This document shows, in pieces, positions 17,075-24,832 of a stretch of DNA of 64,000 nt. The DNA comes from CAVOKN01 sp963696505 (GTDB taxonomy: Bacteria; Pseudomonadota; Gammaproteobacteria; Burkholderiales; Rhodocyclaceae), in assembly GCA_963696505.1 (NCBI GenBank), contig CAVOKN010000006.1:186001-250000 (forward strand), read 5' to 3'. Every line of letters starts with the position of its first letter. The stretch's first letter is position 1. Made by a program: the position numbers and the translations under genes. Under the pieces are notes generated by a model. That model did no database searches. It was not told where the DNA came from and saw only the letters and a program-made list of their open reading frames with translations.

Positions 17075-17536
17075 ATGGATAGGATGAGCACTGACTTCGA
17101 GATGCAGCCGGTCCTGAGGGATCTGTTTCGTTCTCAGCGCTTCGCGGTGCTGGCGACCGATGACCGCGGGCAGCCATTCGCCAGCCTGATGGCGTTCGCC
17201 GCAACCGAAGACCTGGGGCAAATCGTCGTCCTGACCGAGCGAGCGACGCGCAAGTTCGCCAATCTCAAGGCGAACACACGGGTCGCCCTTCTCATCGACG
17301 ATCGTGAGAACAAGGGCTCGGACACGCAGGATTCGGTTGCCGTAACCGCGCTCGGGGAAGCGCAGGAAGTAGCCCCGGACGCAGGCGCTCCCCTGCTCGA
17401 ACTCTACCTTGCGCGCCACCCCTACCTGGCCGCGTTTGCAGCCTCTCCCGGCTGCGCCATCATGCGGGTGGAGATCAAGTCGTACCTGCTGGTGTCCCGC
17501 TTCCAGAAAGTCGTCGAATGGCGCGTCGGATCGTAG
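17075..17536 (+). CDS. PNPOx-like flavin/heme-binding split-barrel protein
   Basis: About 153 residues forming one pyridoxamine 5'-phosphate oxidase-like split barrel: LRDLFRSQRFAVLATDDRGQ, LMAFAATEDLGQIVVLTERA, ANLKANTRVALLIDDR and a C-terminal IEIKS-like strand (VEIKSYLLVSRFQKVVEW). Such proteins bind FMN, F420 or heme, and many act in heme handling, which fits the SOUL heme protein gene next door. The start is ATG 17075 or 17084; neither has a strong ribosome site. Confidence 0.8.
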   Translation: MDRMSTDFEMQPVLRDLFRSQRFAVLATDDRGQPFASLMAFAATEDLGQIVVLTERATRKFANLKANTRVALLIDDRENKGSDTQDSVAVTALGEAQEVAPDAGAPLLELYLARHPYLAAFAASPGCAIMRVEIKSYLLVSRFQKVVEWRVGS

Positions 17537-17601
17537 CGGCAGCGCCCCGGCTTGCTTCGCTTGGAAGACTGTCGTGGAATCCGCGCAGGCGATGGTGATG
17601 A

Positions 17602-17742
17602 GGCGTCCGGGTCATCCAGCCCGAGCCGCCCGCCACCCGGATCGAGCTCATCGAAATCGAGGCCGTGATTTCACGGCGCAGCTTCACCCTGCCTTGGCGG
17701 GACTTGATCGACCGCCGCCGCTCGCTGCAGGGCTGGCGCTGA
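17602..17742 (+). pseudogene. C-terminal remnant of an unrecognised protein
   Basis: A 46-codon reading GVRVIQPEPPATRIELIEIE then AVISRRSFTLPWRDLIDRRR, ending SLQGWR and TGA. The composition is that of a real protein end (hydrophobic-charged alternation, WR-rich terminus), but an in-frame stop precedes it and there is no start. It lies directly before the renalase-like remnant. I do not recognise the family. Confidence 0.35.
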
Positions 17743-17772
17743 GCGATGTCGGCTGTGGCAAGGCAAGCAAAC

Positions 17773-18060
17773 ATGAATCTGCCGCGCCGCGCTGCCGTGG
17801 TTGTCGCCGACATCGCCGCATGCTGGCGCCCCAGGCTGCACGTCCTCGGCGACCCGTCTGCGCATGTCACGGGCCCCGCATTGGAGCGTTTCGTCGGCCT
17901 CCCGCGCATGTCGGCACCATGCCGCTTCCTCGCCGACGGGCTGGACCTCGAAGTTGACACGACCATCCGGCAATTGCAGCGCCGCGCGGATGGCTGGCAT
18001 CTGCTCTCCGCCGAACGTGGCTGGCTGGACCGCAGCTTCGACGCCGTGCTGCTCGGTCGT
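17773..18060 (+). pseudogene. Remnant of a renalase-like FAD/NAD(P) oxidoreductase
   Basis: Starts MNLPRRAAVVVADIA, a degenerate dinucleotide-binding start where GxGxxG is expected. It then jumps to a mid-protein segment: LERFVGLPRMSAPCRFLADG, LDLEVDTTIRQLQRRADGWH and GWLDRSFDAVLL, typical of renalase-like amine-oxidase-fold proteins. The intervening FAD-binding residues are absent and the frame is lost after FDAVLL. Internal deletion plus decay; non-functional. Confidence 0.5.
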
Positions 18061-18606
18061 TTACCCAGAAAACCGCCACTGGCTCCTGTGGGTCGCCAGC
18101 GCCATTTCGAAGCCTTGGAGATCTGTCATTGCCCTGCGGCCGCTGCCGAAAGGTAGTGAGTGTCGGCAAAGACCGAGGGGCCGCAGATCACCACGTCACC
18201 GCAAATTCGGTATTGGGGGTGACGCTGACGCTCGGCTCGTCCTCCCGGTTCAACACATGGGCGGCCGTTGCCCGGCAGCCGAAGCAGTGGATATTCATTC
18301 GGCGTAATCGCTCCGCTTGGTGGGCTTTGGCCACCGCTTTCGCGATGATGATCTGCTCGCGCTGGTGGACGATACCGGCGCTCGCGGCCTGGTTGCGGCC
18401 CACGCCGAACCGTTCGCACCGCTCGACTGCAACGATCCGGACGTGCTGCTGGACGTGGATGGGCCGGGCGATGGCGGGGCCAGGTTGTCGGGGAAGCGCT
18501 GCCCGCACTCTGACCTGGATCGCGGTAGGGCGTACCGACCAAGTCGGTGCGCCCCGCACGCAACGCACGCGCGTGCGATGCGGAGTCGAACCCGCAGGAC
18601 AGGGGA
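18061..18606. other. Degenerate stretch, no supportable gene
   Basis: Follows the renalase-like remnant and runs to the AI-2E transporter stop. Open frames exist on both strands but none has recognisable domains. A sequence near 18588-18602 resembles a tRNA T-arm on the minus strand but does not fold with the rest. Probably decayed coding DNA. Confidence 0.5.
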
Positions 18607-19686
18607 TCAGGCGCCCGGCGCGTGATGCTCGGCTCGGTCGGGGTCGGTCTCGACCCAGGCGTCCAGGAGCGTATAGGCCACGGCCAGGACCACGGGGCCG
18701 ATGAAAATGCCCACCAGGCCGAAGGCGATCAGCCCGCCGATAACGCCCGCCAGGATGAGAAGCAGCGGAAGGTCGGCCCCCTTCTTGATCAGGTAAGGGC
18801 GCAGAACGTTGTCCAGGCTGCCGACAATCAGGGTCCACACCAGCAGGACCGTGGCCCAGACGCTGTCGCCACTCCAGTACATCCAGGCAACCGCCGGGGC
18901 CAGCACCAGTAGCGGGCCGAGCTGGGCGATGCACAGCATGAACATCAGCGCCGTGAGCACCGGCGCCAGCGGAACGCCGGCCACCGCCAGGCCGATGCCG
19001 CCGAGCACCGACTGCACCAGCGCCGTCACCACTACGCCCAGGGCAACGCCGCGGATTGCCTGTCCGGCCAGGACCACCGCGTTTTCGCCGCGGTTGCCGG
19101 CGAGGCGCCCGCCGAAGCGCTTCATCCAGCCCGCCACCGACTCGCCGCCGGCATACAGAATCGCGGCGATGATCACCGTAAGCAGAAACTGCAGGAACAC
19201 CATGCCGAAGCTGCCCACCTCGGAGACGAACCATTTGGTGACGCTGCCGGCGTAGGGCGCAAGCTTGGCGGCGAATTCCTGGATACCCGCCGCCGCGAAC
19301 TGCTCCAGAAACGTCTGCAGCTTGGGCCCCACCACGGGCAAGCCTGCGACCCAATCCGGTGGCGGGGGCACCTTGAACGCCGCCAGGCTCTTGCCCGACT
19401 CGACCAGCCAGTCGGCGTTTTCCACCAGGGTGGCGATCGCCAGCGACAGTGGAACGACCAGCACCAGCAGCAGGCCCAGCGTCATCACCGTCGCGGCCAG
19501 CGCCCTCTTGCCCCACAGTCGCGCCTGGATGCCCAGCATCACCGGCCAGGTAGCCACCACCACCATCGTCGCCCAAATCACTGCCGGCAGGAACGGCCGC
19601 AGAATCCAGAAGGCCGCAGCGATCAATGCGCAGATGAAAAGCACTCCCAGAGTGATCTGGGTCAGGTCACGCTGCTTCGGGTTCAT
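18607..19686 (-). CDS. AI-2E family transporter (YdiK-like)
   Basis: Inner-membrane protein of about 359 residues with 7-8 hydrophobic segments: an N-terminal pair (LGVLFICALIAAAFWIL, AVIWATMVVVATWPVML), a large soluble loop at about 100-160, and a C-terminal bundle including the family-typical GIFIGPVVLAVAYTLLDAW. The family includes TqsA (autoinducer-2 export) and Na+/H+ antiporters, so the substrate is unassigned. ATG 19686 is preferred over an upstream in-frame TTG at 19701. Monocistronic. Confidence 0.88.
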   Translation of the reverse strand: MNPKQRDLTQITLGVLFICALIAAAFWILRPFLPAVIWATMVVVATWPVMLGIQARLWGKRALAATVMTLGLLLVLVVPLSLAIATLVENADWLVESGKSLAAFKVPPPPDWVAGLPVVGPKLQTFLEQFAAAGIQEFAAKLAPYAGSVTKWFVSEVGSFGMVFLQFLLTVIIAAILYAGGESVAGWMKRFGGRLAGNRGENAVVLAGQAIRGVALGVVVTALVQSVLGGIGLAVAGVPLAPVLTALMFMLCIAQLGPLLVLAPAVAWMYWSGDSVWATVLLVWTLIVGSLDNVLRPYLIKKGADLPLLLILAGVIGGLIAFGLVGIFIGPVVLAVAYTLLDAWVETDPDRAEHHAPGA

Positions 19687-20205
19687 GTTGGTGTGGTCCA
19701 AGTGTCATGGCGCCCGCATTATACGGGCGCGGACCGGAGCTGCCGAAGCGGCGCAATCGCACGAATGCCCGCGGCGTCGATCACACACTACGATCTGTCA
19801 GACCCTGGCGGTCCTGAGCTTGCGAACCCCAACATGAGCGGTGCGCGGCGACCGGCGGCATCGGCCAAGCCGGCGGCGGTCGGCTCGGCCCGGGGAAGAT
19901 CGGCTGCCGAGGATCGAGCGGTCGGTCGAAGGGAGCGGTACCGCAAACGGCGCTTCCCCTCCGCTGAGCCGACTCCGGCTTGGCAGCCGCGGATTCACCC
20001 AACTCGGCCTCAGCCGACCTTGAGGGTGCCCTCCGGATCAGTCGGCAATGCGCCGGATACCTGCCGCTCGCGACAGAATCTAGCTGAACGTTGGCTTCCT
20101 GACCTGACGAACTTACACTCCTGGCGCACACGTAGTCATCGGCGCCGCCGGGAAGCGGTCGCCCATCGTCTATGGCGGGATGGACATTCAGTCGGACATG
20201 CAGTC
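19687..20205. other. Intergenic region without a supportable gene
   Basis: About 520 bases between the transporter and parDE. It is GC-rich with short CGGTCGG-like repeats at about 19890-19930. The start of the AI-2E gene leader lies at its left end and the parDE promoter at its right. No frame shows protein-like content. Confidence 0.55.
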
Positions 20206-20234
20206 TTGCCAAATTTTGCCAAGACGACTAATCT
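20206..20234 (+). promoter_or_regulatory. Promoter of the parDE operon
   Basis: TTGCCA (20206-20211), 17 bases, TAATCT (20229-20234). TTGCCAA recurs as TTTTGCCAA at 20214-20222, so a direct repeat overlaps the spacer and could bind ParD. The predicted start of transcription falls at or within a base or two of ATG 20241, so the message may be leaderless. Confidence 0.55.
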
Positions 20235-20240
20235 GCGGCC

Positions 20241-20492
20241 ATGAGTACGATGAACATTTCCTTGCCCGACAGCCTGAAATCCTTCGTGGACGAGCAGGTC
20301 AGCGAGCGTGGCTTCGGCACCAGCAGCGAGTACGTGCGCGAACTGATCCGCAAGGATCAGGATCGTCAACGGTTGCGTGGCTTGTTGCTGGCGGGAGCAG
20401 CCTCTGCACCGGGATCGCCAGCCAATGCCGCTTACTTCGAAGGCCTGCGTGACCGGGTACGTAGGGCTGCAAAGCCTGTTTCTCGCGGGTGA
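20241..20492 (+). CDS. parD: ParD-family antitoxin
   Basis: 83 residues. The N-terminal ribbon-helix-helix (MNISLPDSLKSFVDEQVSE, GFGTSSEYVRELIRKDQDR) binds operator DNA, and the C-terminal part wraps the toxin. It neutralises ParE encoded immediately downstream and represses the pair. Overlaps parE by four bases (GTGA). No good ribosome site precedes ATG 20241, in keeping with a leaderless message. Located at the edge of a decayed mobile region, where such pairs are common. Confidence 0.93.
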   Translation: MSTMNISLPDSLKSFVDEQVSERGFGTSSEYVRELIRKDQDRQRLRGLLLAGAASAPGSPANAAYFEGLRDRVRRAAKPVSRG

Positions 20493-20821
20493 AGGTCAAA
20501 CCAGTAGTTCCGCGTGAGCAGGCCAACCAAGACGTTGACGACGCGGTAGCCTACTATTTGGCAGAGGCTGCGGCGACGGTCGCACTCGATTTCATCGACA
20601 AATTGGAACAGGCCTATTCCCACATCGGTCGCTATCCCGGCACGGGCTCGCCTCGCTATGGGCATGAATTGGACCTTTCTGGTCTACGCTCGTGGTCGCT
20701 GTCTCGCTACCCCTACCTCGTCTTCTATGTCGAACGGCCAGACTACATTGATGTCTGGCGTGTGCTACATGGCCAGCGCGACATTTCCGCCTGGATGCAA
20801 GACCCGGACGCCGTCGTCTGA
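20489..20821 (+). CDS. parE: ParE-family toxin
   Basis: 110 residues from GTG 20489, translationally coupled to parD. RelE/ParE-fold toxin: VVPREQANQDVDDAVAYYLA, FIDKLEQAYSHIGRYPGTGS and the C-terminal strand motif YPYLVFYVERPDYIDVWRVL with HGQRD, all typical of ParE. Chromosomal ParE proteins poison DNA gyrase; the target here is inferred from family. Appears complete. Confidence 0.93.
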   Translation: MKVKPVVPREQANQDVDDAVAYYLAEAAATVALDFIDKLEQAYSHIGRYPGTGSPRYGHELDLSGLRSWSLSRYPYLVFYVERPDYIDVWRVLHGQRDISAWMQDPDAVV

Positions 20822-20983
20822 GACCACCGCCCGGCATTCCGCGAGCCAGTTATCGCAGTCCGTTTGCGCCCCACATCCCGTGGCCGCTTCGGGCCGGCAG
20901 TACTCATAGGGCATCTCGCCCATAGCTGCCGTCGCCAACTGTGGCGAAGAATCAGTCTCCGATCAACAACCAAGGAGTCTGAG

Positions 20984-21463
20984 ATGGAAGCCATCATCAA
21001 ACGCGAAGCCTGGAACAAGGGGAAGCTCGTCGGCCAGAAGCCACCCCTCAAGCCGAAGGACGTCTGGGCGATCCGCATTTACCTCCAGAATGCGCACGCG
21101 GTCCGCGATCTCGCCATGTTCAACCTGGCCATCGACAGCAAGCTTCGCGGCTGCGATCTCGTCAGCGTGCGCGTCCGCGACGTCACGCATGGGAGTCAGG
21201 TTCTCCCCCGAGCCATCGTGATCCAGAGGAAAACCCAGCGACCTGTGCAGTTCGAGCTGACCGAGCCGACGAGGGTCGCCGTTGCGGTCTGGCCGGAGAA
21301 GTCCAGGCTACGGGGCGACCAGTTTCTCTTCCCGAGCAGGGTCGCGAGGTCACCGCATGTTTCACCCCGCAAGTACGCGAGGATCGTGCATCACTGGGCC
21401 GAAGCGGCCGGGCTCGATCGATCGGCCTATGGGACGCACTCGATGCGACGCTATTCCGCGTAG
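20984..21463 (+). pseudogene. Tyrosine integrase, 5' part, cut by the RIT-1 insertion
   Basis: Reads from ATG 20984 (AAGGAG upstream) through a small phage-type integrase: KPKDVWAIRIYLQNAHAVRD, the first catalytic Arg in SKLRGCDL, the Lys in VIQRKTQRP, and the HxxR box in THSMRR at about residues 152-157. It then meets foreign sequence and stops three codons later. The missing final part, with the catalytic Tyr region, is at 30215-30277 on the same strand. About 30 codons in between are lost altogether. It was probably the integrase of the decayed element around it. Confidence 0.85.
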
Positions 21464-21542
21464 CGAACTATGCCGAGTGCGATGGATCGCACCTCTCAAA
21501 CAACGTCGCTTGCCTGAGCTTCACTCGGCAGAGTCTTCGCCT

Positions 21543-22257
21543 TCAAAGGCCTTTCAGGAATGCCAGCAAGCGGTCATCCGGCTGGTATCGACCCGGCTTT
21601 CCTCGGTGTTGGGTCATCTTGGACAAGATCTTCTCCTTCATTTCAAGGTTGGCATCGAGATAGACTTGAGTGGTCTCGATCGATTCATGACCGAGCCACA
21701 ACGCGATCAACGAGCGATCCATCCCTGCCTGCAATAGTTCCATTGCGGTCGTGTGCCTCAGCACATGTGGCGTTACCCGTTTCGCTAGCAGTGATGGACA
21801 CGTCCGTGATGCCTTGGCGACATGCTTCCTGAGAAGATATTCAACGCCGTCAGCGCTCAGGCGATTACCGCGGGCACTGGGAAATGGAAGGGTCTCATCG
21901 CCTTCAGCGATTTCTCTCAGCCAAGCGCGCAAAACGGCCACCGTTTCCTTGGCCAATGGCGTAGCGCGTTCCTTCCGCCCCTTGCCAGTAACGCGGACGT
22001 GAGCGCCGGTACCGAGGACGATCGATTCCCGGCGCAGTCCAGTCAGCTCAGACAGGCGCAATCCGGTTTTGAATGGCGACCAGGAGCAAGGCATGGTCAC
22101 GCCGCCCGGACCAGGTGCACTGGTCAGGCGCCGCGAGCAATGCATCGATTTCCGAACCGGTCAGAAAGCCCACTTGGGGATGCGCGTACCGCTGGCAGGG
22201 AATCGCGAGCACGCGTTGTATTTGAGCTGCATGGGCGGGCGCTTCAAAGGCTGCGTA
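21543..22257 (-). pseudogene. ritC: RitC of RIT-1, C-terminal part (frameshifted)
   Basis: Continues from the other side of the ISAzo13 insertion with RYAAFEAPAHAAQIQRVLAI. It contains the catalytic pieces TGLRLSELTGL (Arg), GKGRKER (Lys), HVLRHTTAMELLQ (HxxR), LGHESIETTQVYLDA (His, Tyr) and the RitC tail YQPDDRLLAFLKGL. A one-base frameshift near 22068 separates LLLVAIQ from TGLRLSEL, so the gene was damaged by point mutation as well as insertion. Confidence 0.85.
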
Positions 22258-22459
22258 GGGATCACGCATAAATAACTATTCAGTATCGGTCGTACTCATC
22301 TCATTAGCAGCACGTCACGCTTGCACGGTAACGCCGTGCATACCAGCGTACACCCCAGTAAATGCTCTAGTCTCAGCCTTGTTCATCGTGTGGGGCATCA
22401 AGCTCTTGTTATGTTACAGTGCCGATTATCAGCGCTTCGTATATCGGAGATGTAACATT

Positions 22460-23191
22460 ATGCGCCCCGTTCTGTTTCCATCCAGCGCGCTGCGTCAGAA
22501 GCTCCTGCGCAGCAAGATCGCCACCCTGCCCGAGCTCAAGAACGCCCTCGGCACTTCAGTGGCGCTGACCGTCTTTCGCAAGCTCAAGCCCATGGACTAC
22601 CTCACCAGCTACTCCCACGCCGGGCGTTACTACACCCTGCGTGAGATCGCCCAGTTCGATCCGCAAGGCCTTTGGTCTCACAAGTCCGTGTGCTTCTCCG
22701 AGCGCGGTTCGCTGCTCGCGACGGCGGCTGATTTCGTGCAGCGTTCGCCAAAGGGCTATTTCGCCGACGAGCTCGCCGAGTGCTTGCACGTTCAAGTGCA
22801 CGACGCACTGCTGCAGTTGGTGCAACAAGGTCGGATTGCGCGCCAACGGGTCTCGGGGGCCTATCTCTACACCGCTGAGGAGGCCGCCGTGCGGCAGCGC
22901 CAGCTGCGCGCCAGAGGTGAGCTTCGCGTGTTCTCGGGCACCGCTGATGCGCGTGCCCAACACATTGCCGCCGACGAGCTCCACGCAGCGATCCTCCTTT
23001 TCTACAGCATGCTCGACGAGAAGACACGGCGTTTGTATGCAGGACTCGAAGCGCTCAAGCTCGGTCACGGCGGAGATCGCCATCTGGCCGATCTGTTAGG
23101 CTTGGATGCGCACACGGTCGCGCGCGGACGACATGAATTATTGAGCCGACAACTCGCTACCGATCGGGTTCGCCGTAGCGGGGGCGGTTGA
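22460..23191 (+). CDS. ISAzo13-family transposase, upstream frame (N-terminal part)
   Basis: 243 residues from ATG 22460 behind GGAGA. A helix-turn-helix-rich DNA-binding region (SKIATLPELKNALGTS, LTSYSHAGRYYTLREIAQFD) is followed by the family junction segment (DLLGLDAHTVARGRHELLSR, VRRSGGG), where it stops at TGA 23189. In ISAzo13 transposases this segment leads straight into the DDE domain, which here is in the -1 frame. The two frames overlap only in 23179-23188, which contains a run of five G. Confidence 0.85.
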   Translation: MRPVLFPSSALRQKLLRSKIATLPELKNALGTSVALTVFRKLKPMDYLTSYSHAGRYYTLREIAQFDPQGLWSHKSVCFSERGSLLATAADFVQRSPKGYFADELAECLHVQVHDALLQLVQQGRIARQRVSGAYLYTAEEAAVRQRQLRARGELRVFSGTADARAQHIAADELHAAILLFYSMLDEKTRRLYAGLEALKLGHGGDRHLADLLGLDAHTVARGRHELLSRQLATDRVRRSGGG

Positions 23192-24153
23192 CATGCTTCC
23201 GAAAAAAAAACCCAGAAATAATCTACGCCATCGAAATGGTGCTCAATCACGACATCGCCGGCGACCCCATGAGCGAACTGAAATGGACGCACAAGACCCC
23301 AGAGAAGATTGCTCAATTGCTTCAGCAACAAGGCATTGGGGTGTCTGCCAACACCGTCGCGAGGCTACTACACAACATGAACTTCAGCCTTCGCGTTAAC
23401 CACAAGTGTCTCGCCAGCTCGGATCCCGCACGTAACCAACAGTTTGAATTCATCTCCCGGCTACGAACCCGATTCGCGCGCCAGTGCTTGCCCATCATCT
23501 CCGTTGATGCGAAGAAGAAAGAGCAAGTAGGCAACTTCAAGAACCCCGGCAGAAAATGGGATCGACAAGCCGTGCAGGTCAGGGATCACGACTTTCGCTC
23601 CGACGCAATCGGCATGGCCATCCCTTACGGCATCTACGATATTGCGGCCAATCGCGGTTCTGTGTTCGTCGGCATGTCCCACGATACCCCCGCCTTCGCT
23701 GCCCGTTGCCTCGCCAGCTGGTGGCAAAAAGAAGGCTCCCGACGTTACCGCAAGGCAGACAAGCTCCTTATCCTCGCCGACAGCGGAGGCAGCAATGGCT
23801 GTCGCTGTCGTGCCTGGAAGACCGAGCTCCAAGCGCAGTTATCCAATCGCTTTGGACTGACCCTCACCGTCGCTCACTATCCCGCCGGTACCTCAAAATG
23901 GAACCCTATCGAGCACCGCCTGTTCTCCGAAATATCCAAGAACTGGGCCGCCGAACCGCTGGAAAACTACGACAAGGTTCTCAATTTCATACGTACCACG
24001 ACCACCAAGACCGGATTAGCCGTCAACGCCTATCTCGATCCAAGCGACTACCCAACAGGCATCACCCCCGATGCTCAAACATACAGCCAACTTCGATTGC
24101 GTCACAACAACATTCTCCCGCATTTGAACTACACCATCAGCCCCAATATGTGA
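23179..24153 (+). CDS. ISAzo13-family transposase, downstream frame (DDE domain)
   Basis: DDE catalytic domain of about 320 residues: NPEIIYAIEMVL, LKWTHKTPEKIAQLL, the first Asp in ISVDAKKKEQVGNF, the second in ILADSGGSNG, and the Glu in SKWNPIEHRLFSEI. The frame has no convincing start codon of its own (TTG 23188 only) and opens after TAG 23176, so it is most likely made by a -1 frameshift from the upstream frame at the G-run. A simple one-base loss is the alternative. Confidence 0.88.
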   Translation, partial: RGRLTCFRKKNPEIIYAIEMVLNHDIAGDPMSELKWTHKTPEKIAQLLQQQGIGVSANTVARLLHNMNFSLRVNHKCLASSDPARNQQFEFISRLRTRFARQCLPIISVDAKKKEQVGNFKNPGRKWDRQAVQVRDHDFRSDAIGMAIPYGIYDIAANRGSVFVGMSHDTPAFAARCLASWWQKEGSRRYRKADKLLILADSGGSNGCRCRAWKTELQAQLSNRFGLTLTVAHYPAGTSKWNPIEHRLFSEISKNWAAEPLENYDKVLNFIRTTTTKTGLAVNAYLDPSDYPTGITPDAQTYSQLRLRHNNILPHLNYTISPNM

Positions 24154-24176
24154 AGTTGTTCTTGCGTGTGCCCGTA

Positions 24177-24458
24177 GCGGAAGAAGGAACGAATCGCGGT
24201 GAGCCGCAAGTTGCGGCTACGCGGAGAAATGCCGCGGCTCTTCTCCAGTTCATCCAGGAATGCGGCAATCAGCGGAGCATCGAGTTGGTCGAACTGCAAT
24301 TGCGTCGGCGCCGTGCCCAGTTTCGTCTGCGTGAACCGAAGCAAAAGACGAAAGGTGTCCCGATACGAAGCGATAGTATGCGGACTCACCCGACGCTGCT
24401 GCATGAGGCGTTGAATAAAGAAGTGCTCCAGCAAGACGGGAAAACTGGCTGTGCTCAT
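24177..24458 (-). pseudogene. ritC: RitC of RIT-1, N-terminal part
   Basis: Starts at ATG 24458, overlapping the ritB stop (ATGA). It encodes the core-binding SAM-like domain: LEHFFIQRLMQQRRVSPHTI, ASYRDTFRLLLRFTQTKLG and SRNLRLTAIRSFFRY. At 24176 it is broken by the ISAzo13 element. It is clearly related to RitC of RIT-2 (SPHTIASYRDTFRLL is shared) but diverged at many positions, so the two trios are not recent copies of each other. Confidence 0.88.
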
Positions 24459-24643
24459 GATCGCTTCTCCCAGCGTTGTTCGAGAAGACTCACCGCGTGG
24501 CCCATCAACTCCGGGCAGGCACTGAGATACCAGTACGTATCGGCGACATGGACGTGGCCCAGGTAAGTCGACAAGACCGGCAGCCGTCGCTCCACCTCTT
24601 CTCCCGAGCGATACCATGCGATCAACGTTTGAATGGCAAAGCG
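24455..24643 (-). pseudogene. ritB: RitB of RIT-1, C-terminal part
   Basis: Encodes FAIQTLIAWYRSGEEVERRL, STYLGHVHVADTYWYLSACP and EQRWEKRS, the end of a RitB recombinase with the final His and Tyr of the catalytic set. It ends in ATGA overlapping ritC. Upstream it is separated from HDLRH at 28101 by the whole RIT-2 element plus a 34-base palindrome. Confidence 0.88.
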
Positions 24644-24677
24644 ATGACGCTAATTCCGGAAGCGGAATTAGCGTCAT
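24644..24677. repeat. 34-base perfect palindrome at the left end of RIT-2
   Basis: ATGACGCTAATTCC (24644-24657), six bases, GGAATTAGCGTCAT (24664-24677): 14-base perfect arms. It sits between the RitB fragment and the RIT-2 terminal repeat and belongs to neither the ritB reading frame nor the right-hand junction. It may be carried-over donor flank, an extra hairpin target, or a recombination site. Confidence 0.85.
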
Positions 24678-24710
24678 AACTCCGGGACCGGGATTATTCC
24701 GAGGGCGGCG
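24675..24710 (+). repeat. Left terminal inverted repeat of RIT-2
   Basis: Begins CATAACTCCGGGACCGGG and ends CGAGGGCGGCG. Perfect inverted match over 36 bases to 28065-28100; the match ends exactly at these limits on the inner side. The leading CAT is also the end of the adjacent palindrome. Confidence 0.93.
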
Positions 24711-24832
24711 TCGGTAGTCTTCAACACGTCGTGTCGTTGCTCGACTTGCGCCGGAAGTGGCGCTTGATTTCTCGGCATTATTCGAGTGTCGTCTCCAATC
24801 GGGAATCTTCCCGGATCTTCAAGGAGACGAAC

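Larger units (their letters stand above)
22258..24173 (+). mobile_element. ISAzo13-family insertion sequence
   Basis: 1916 bases. The ends are 20-base inverted repeats with about 15 matches (GGGATCACGCATAAATAACT at the left, GGGCACACGCAAGAACAACT on the reverse strand at the right). It is flanked by the 3-base target duplication GTA (22255-22257 and 24174-24176). Removing it together with one GTA restores the ritC frame FFRYAAFE. It encodes the transposase in two frames. Confidence 0.9.

Noticed and set aside
18585..18606. tRNA-like T-arm (GGGTTCGACTCC on the minus strand), possible tRNA or tmRNA
   Set aside because: The stem has a mismatch or an 8-base loop, no acceptor or anticodon arm can be formed around it, and no tmRNA tag reading (ending LAA) is present in the following 400 bases.
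23202..23210. Run of nine A in the ISAzo13 transposase as a frameshift site
   Set aside because: The upstream frame already stops at 23189, so a ribosome in that frame never reaches the A-run.
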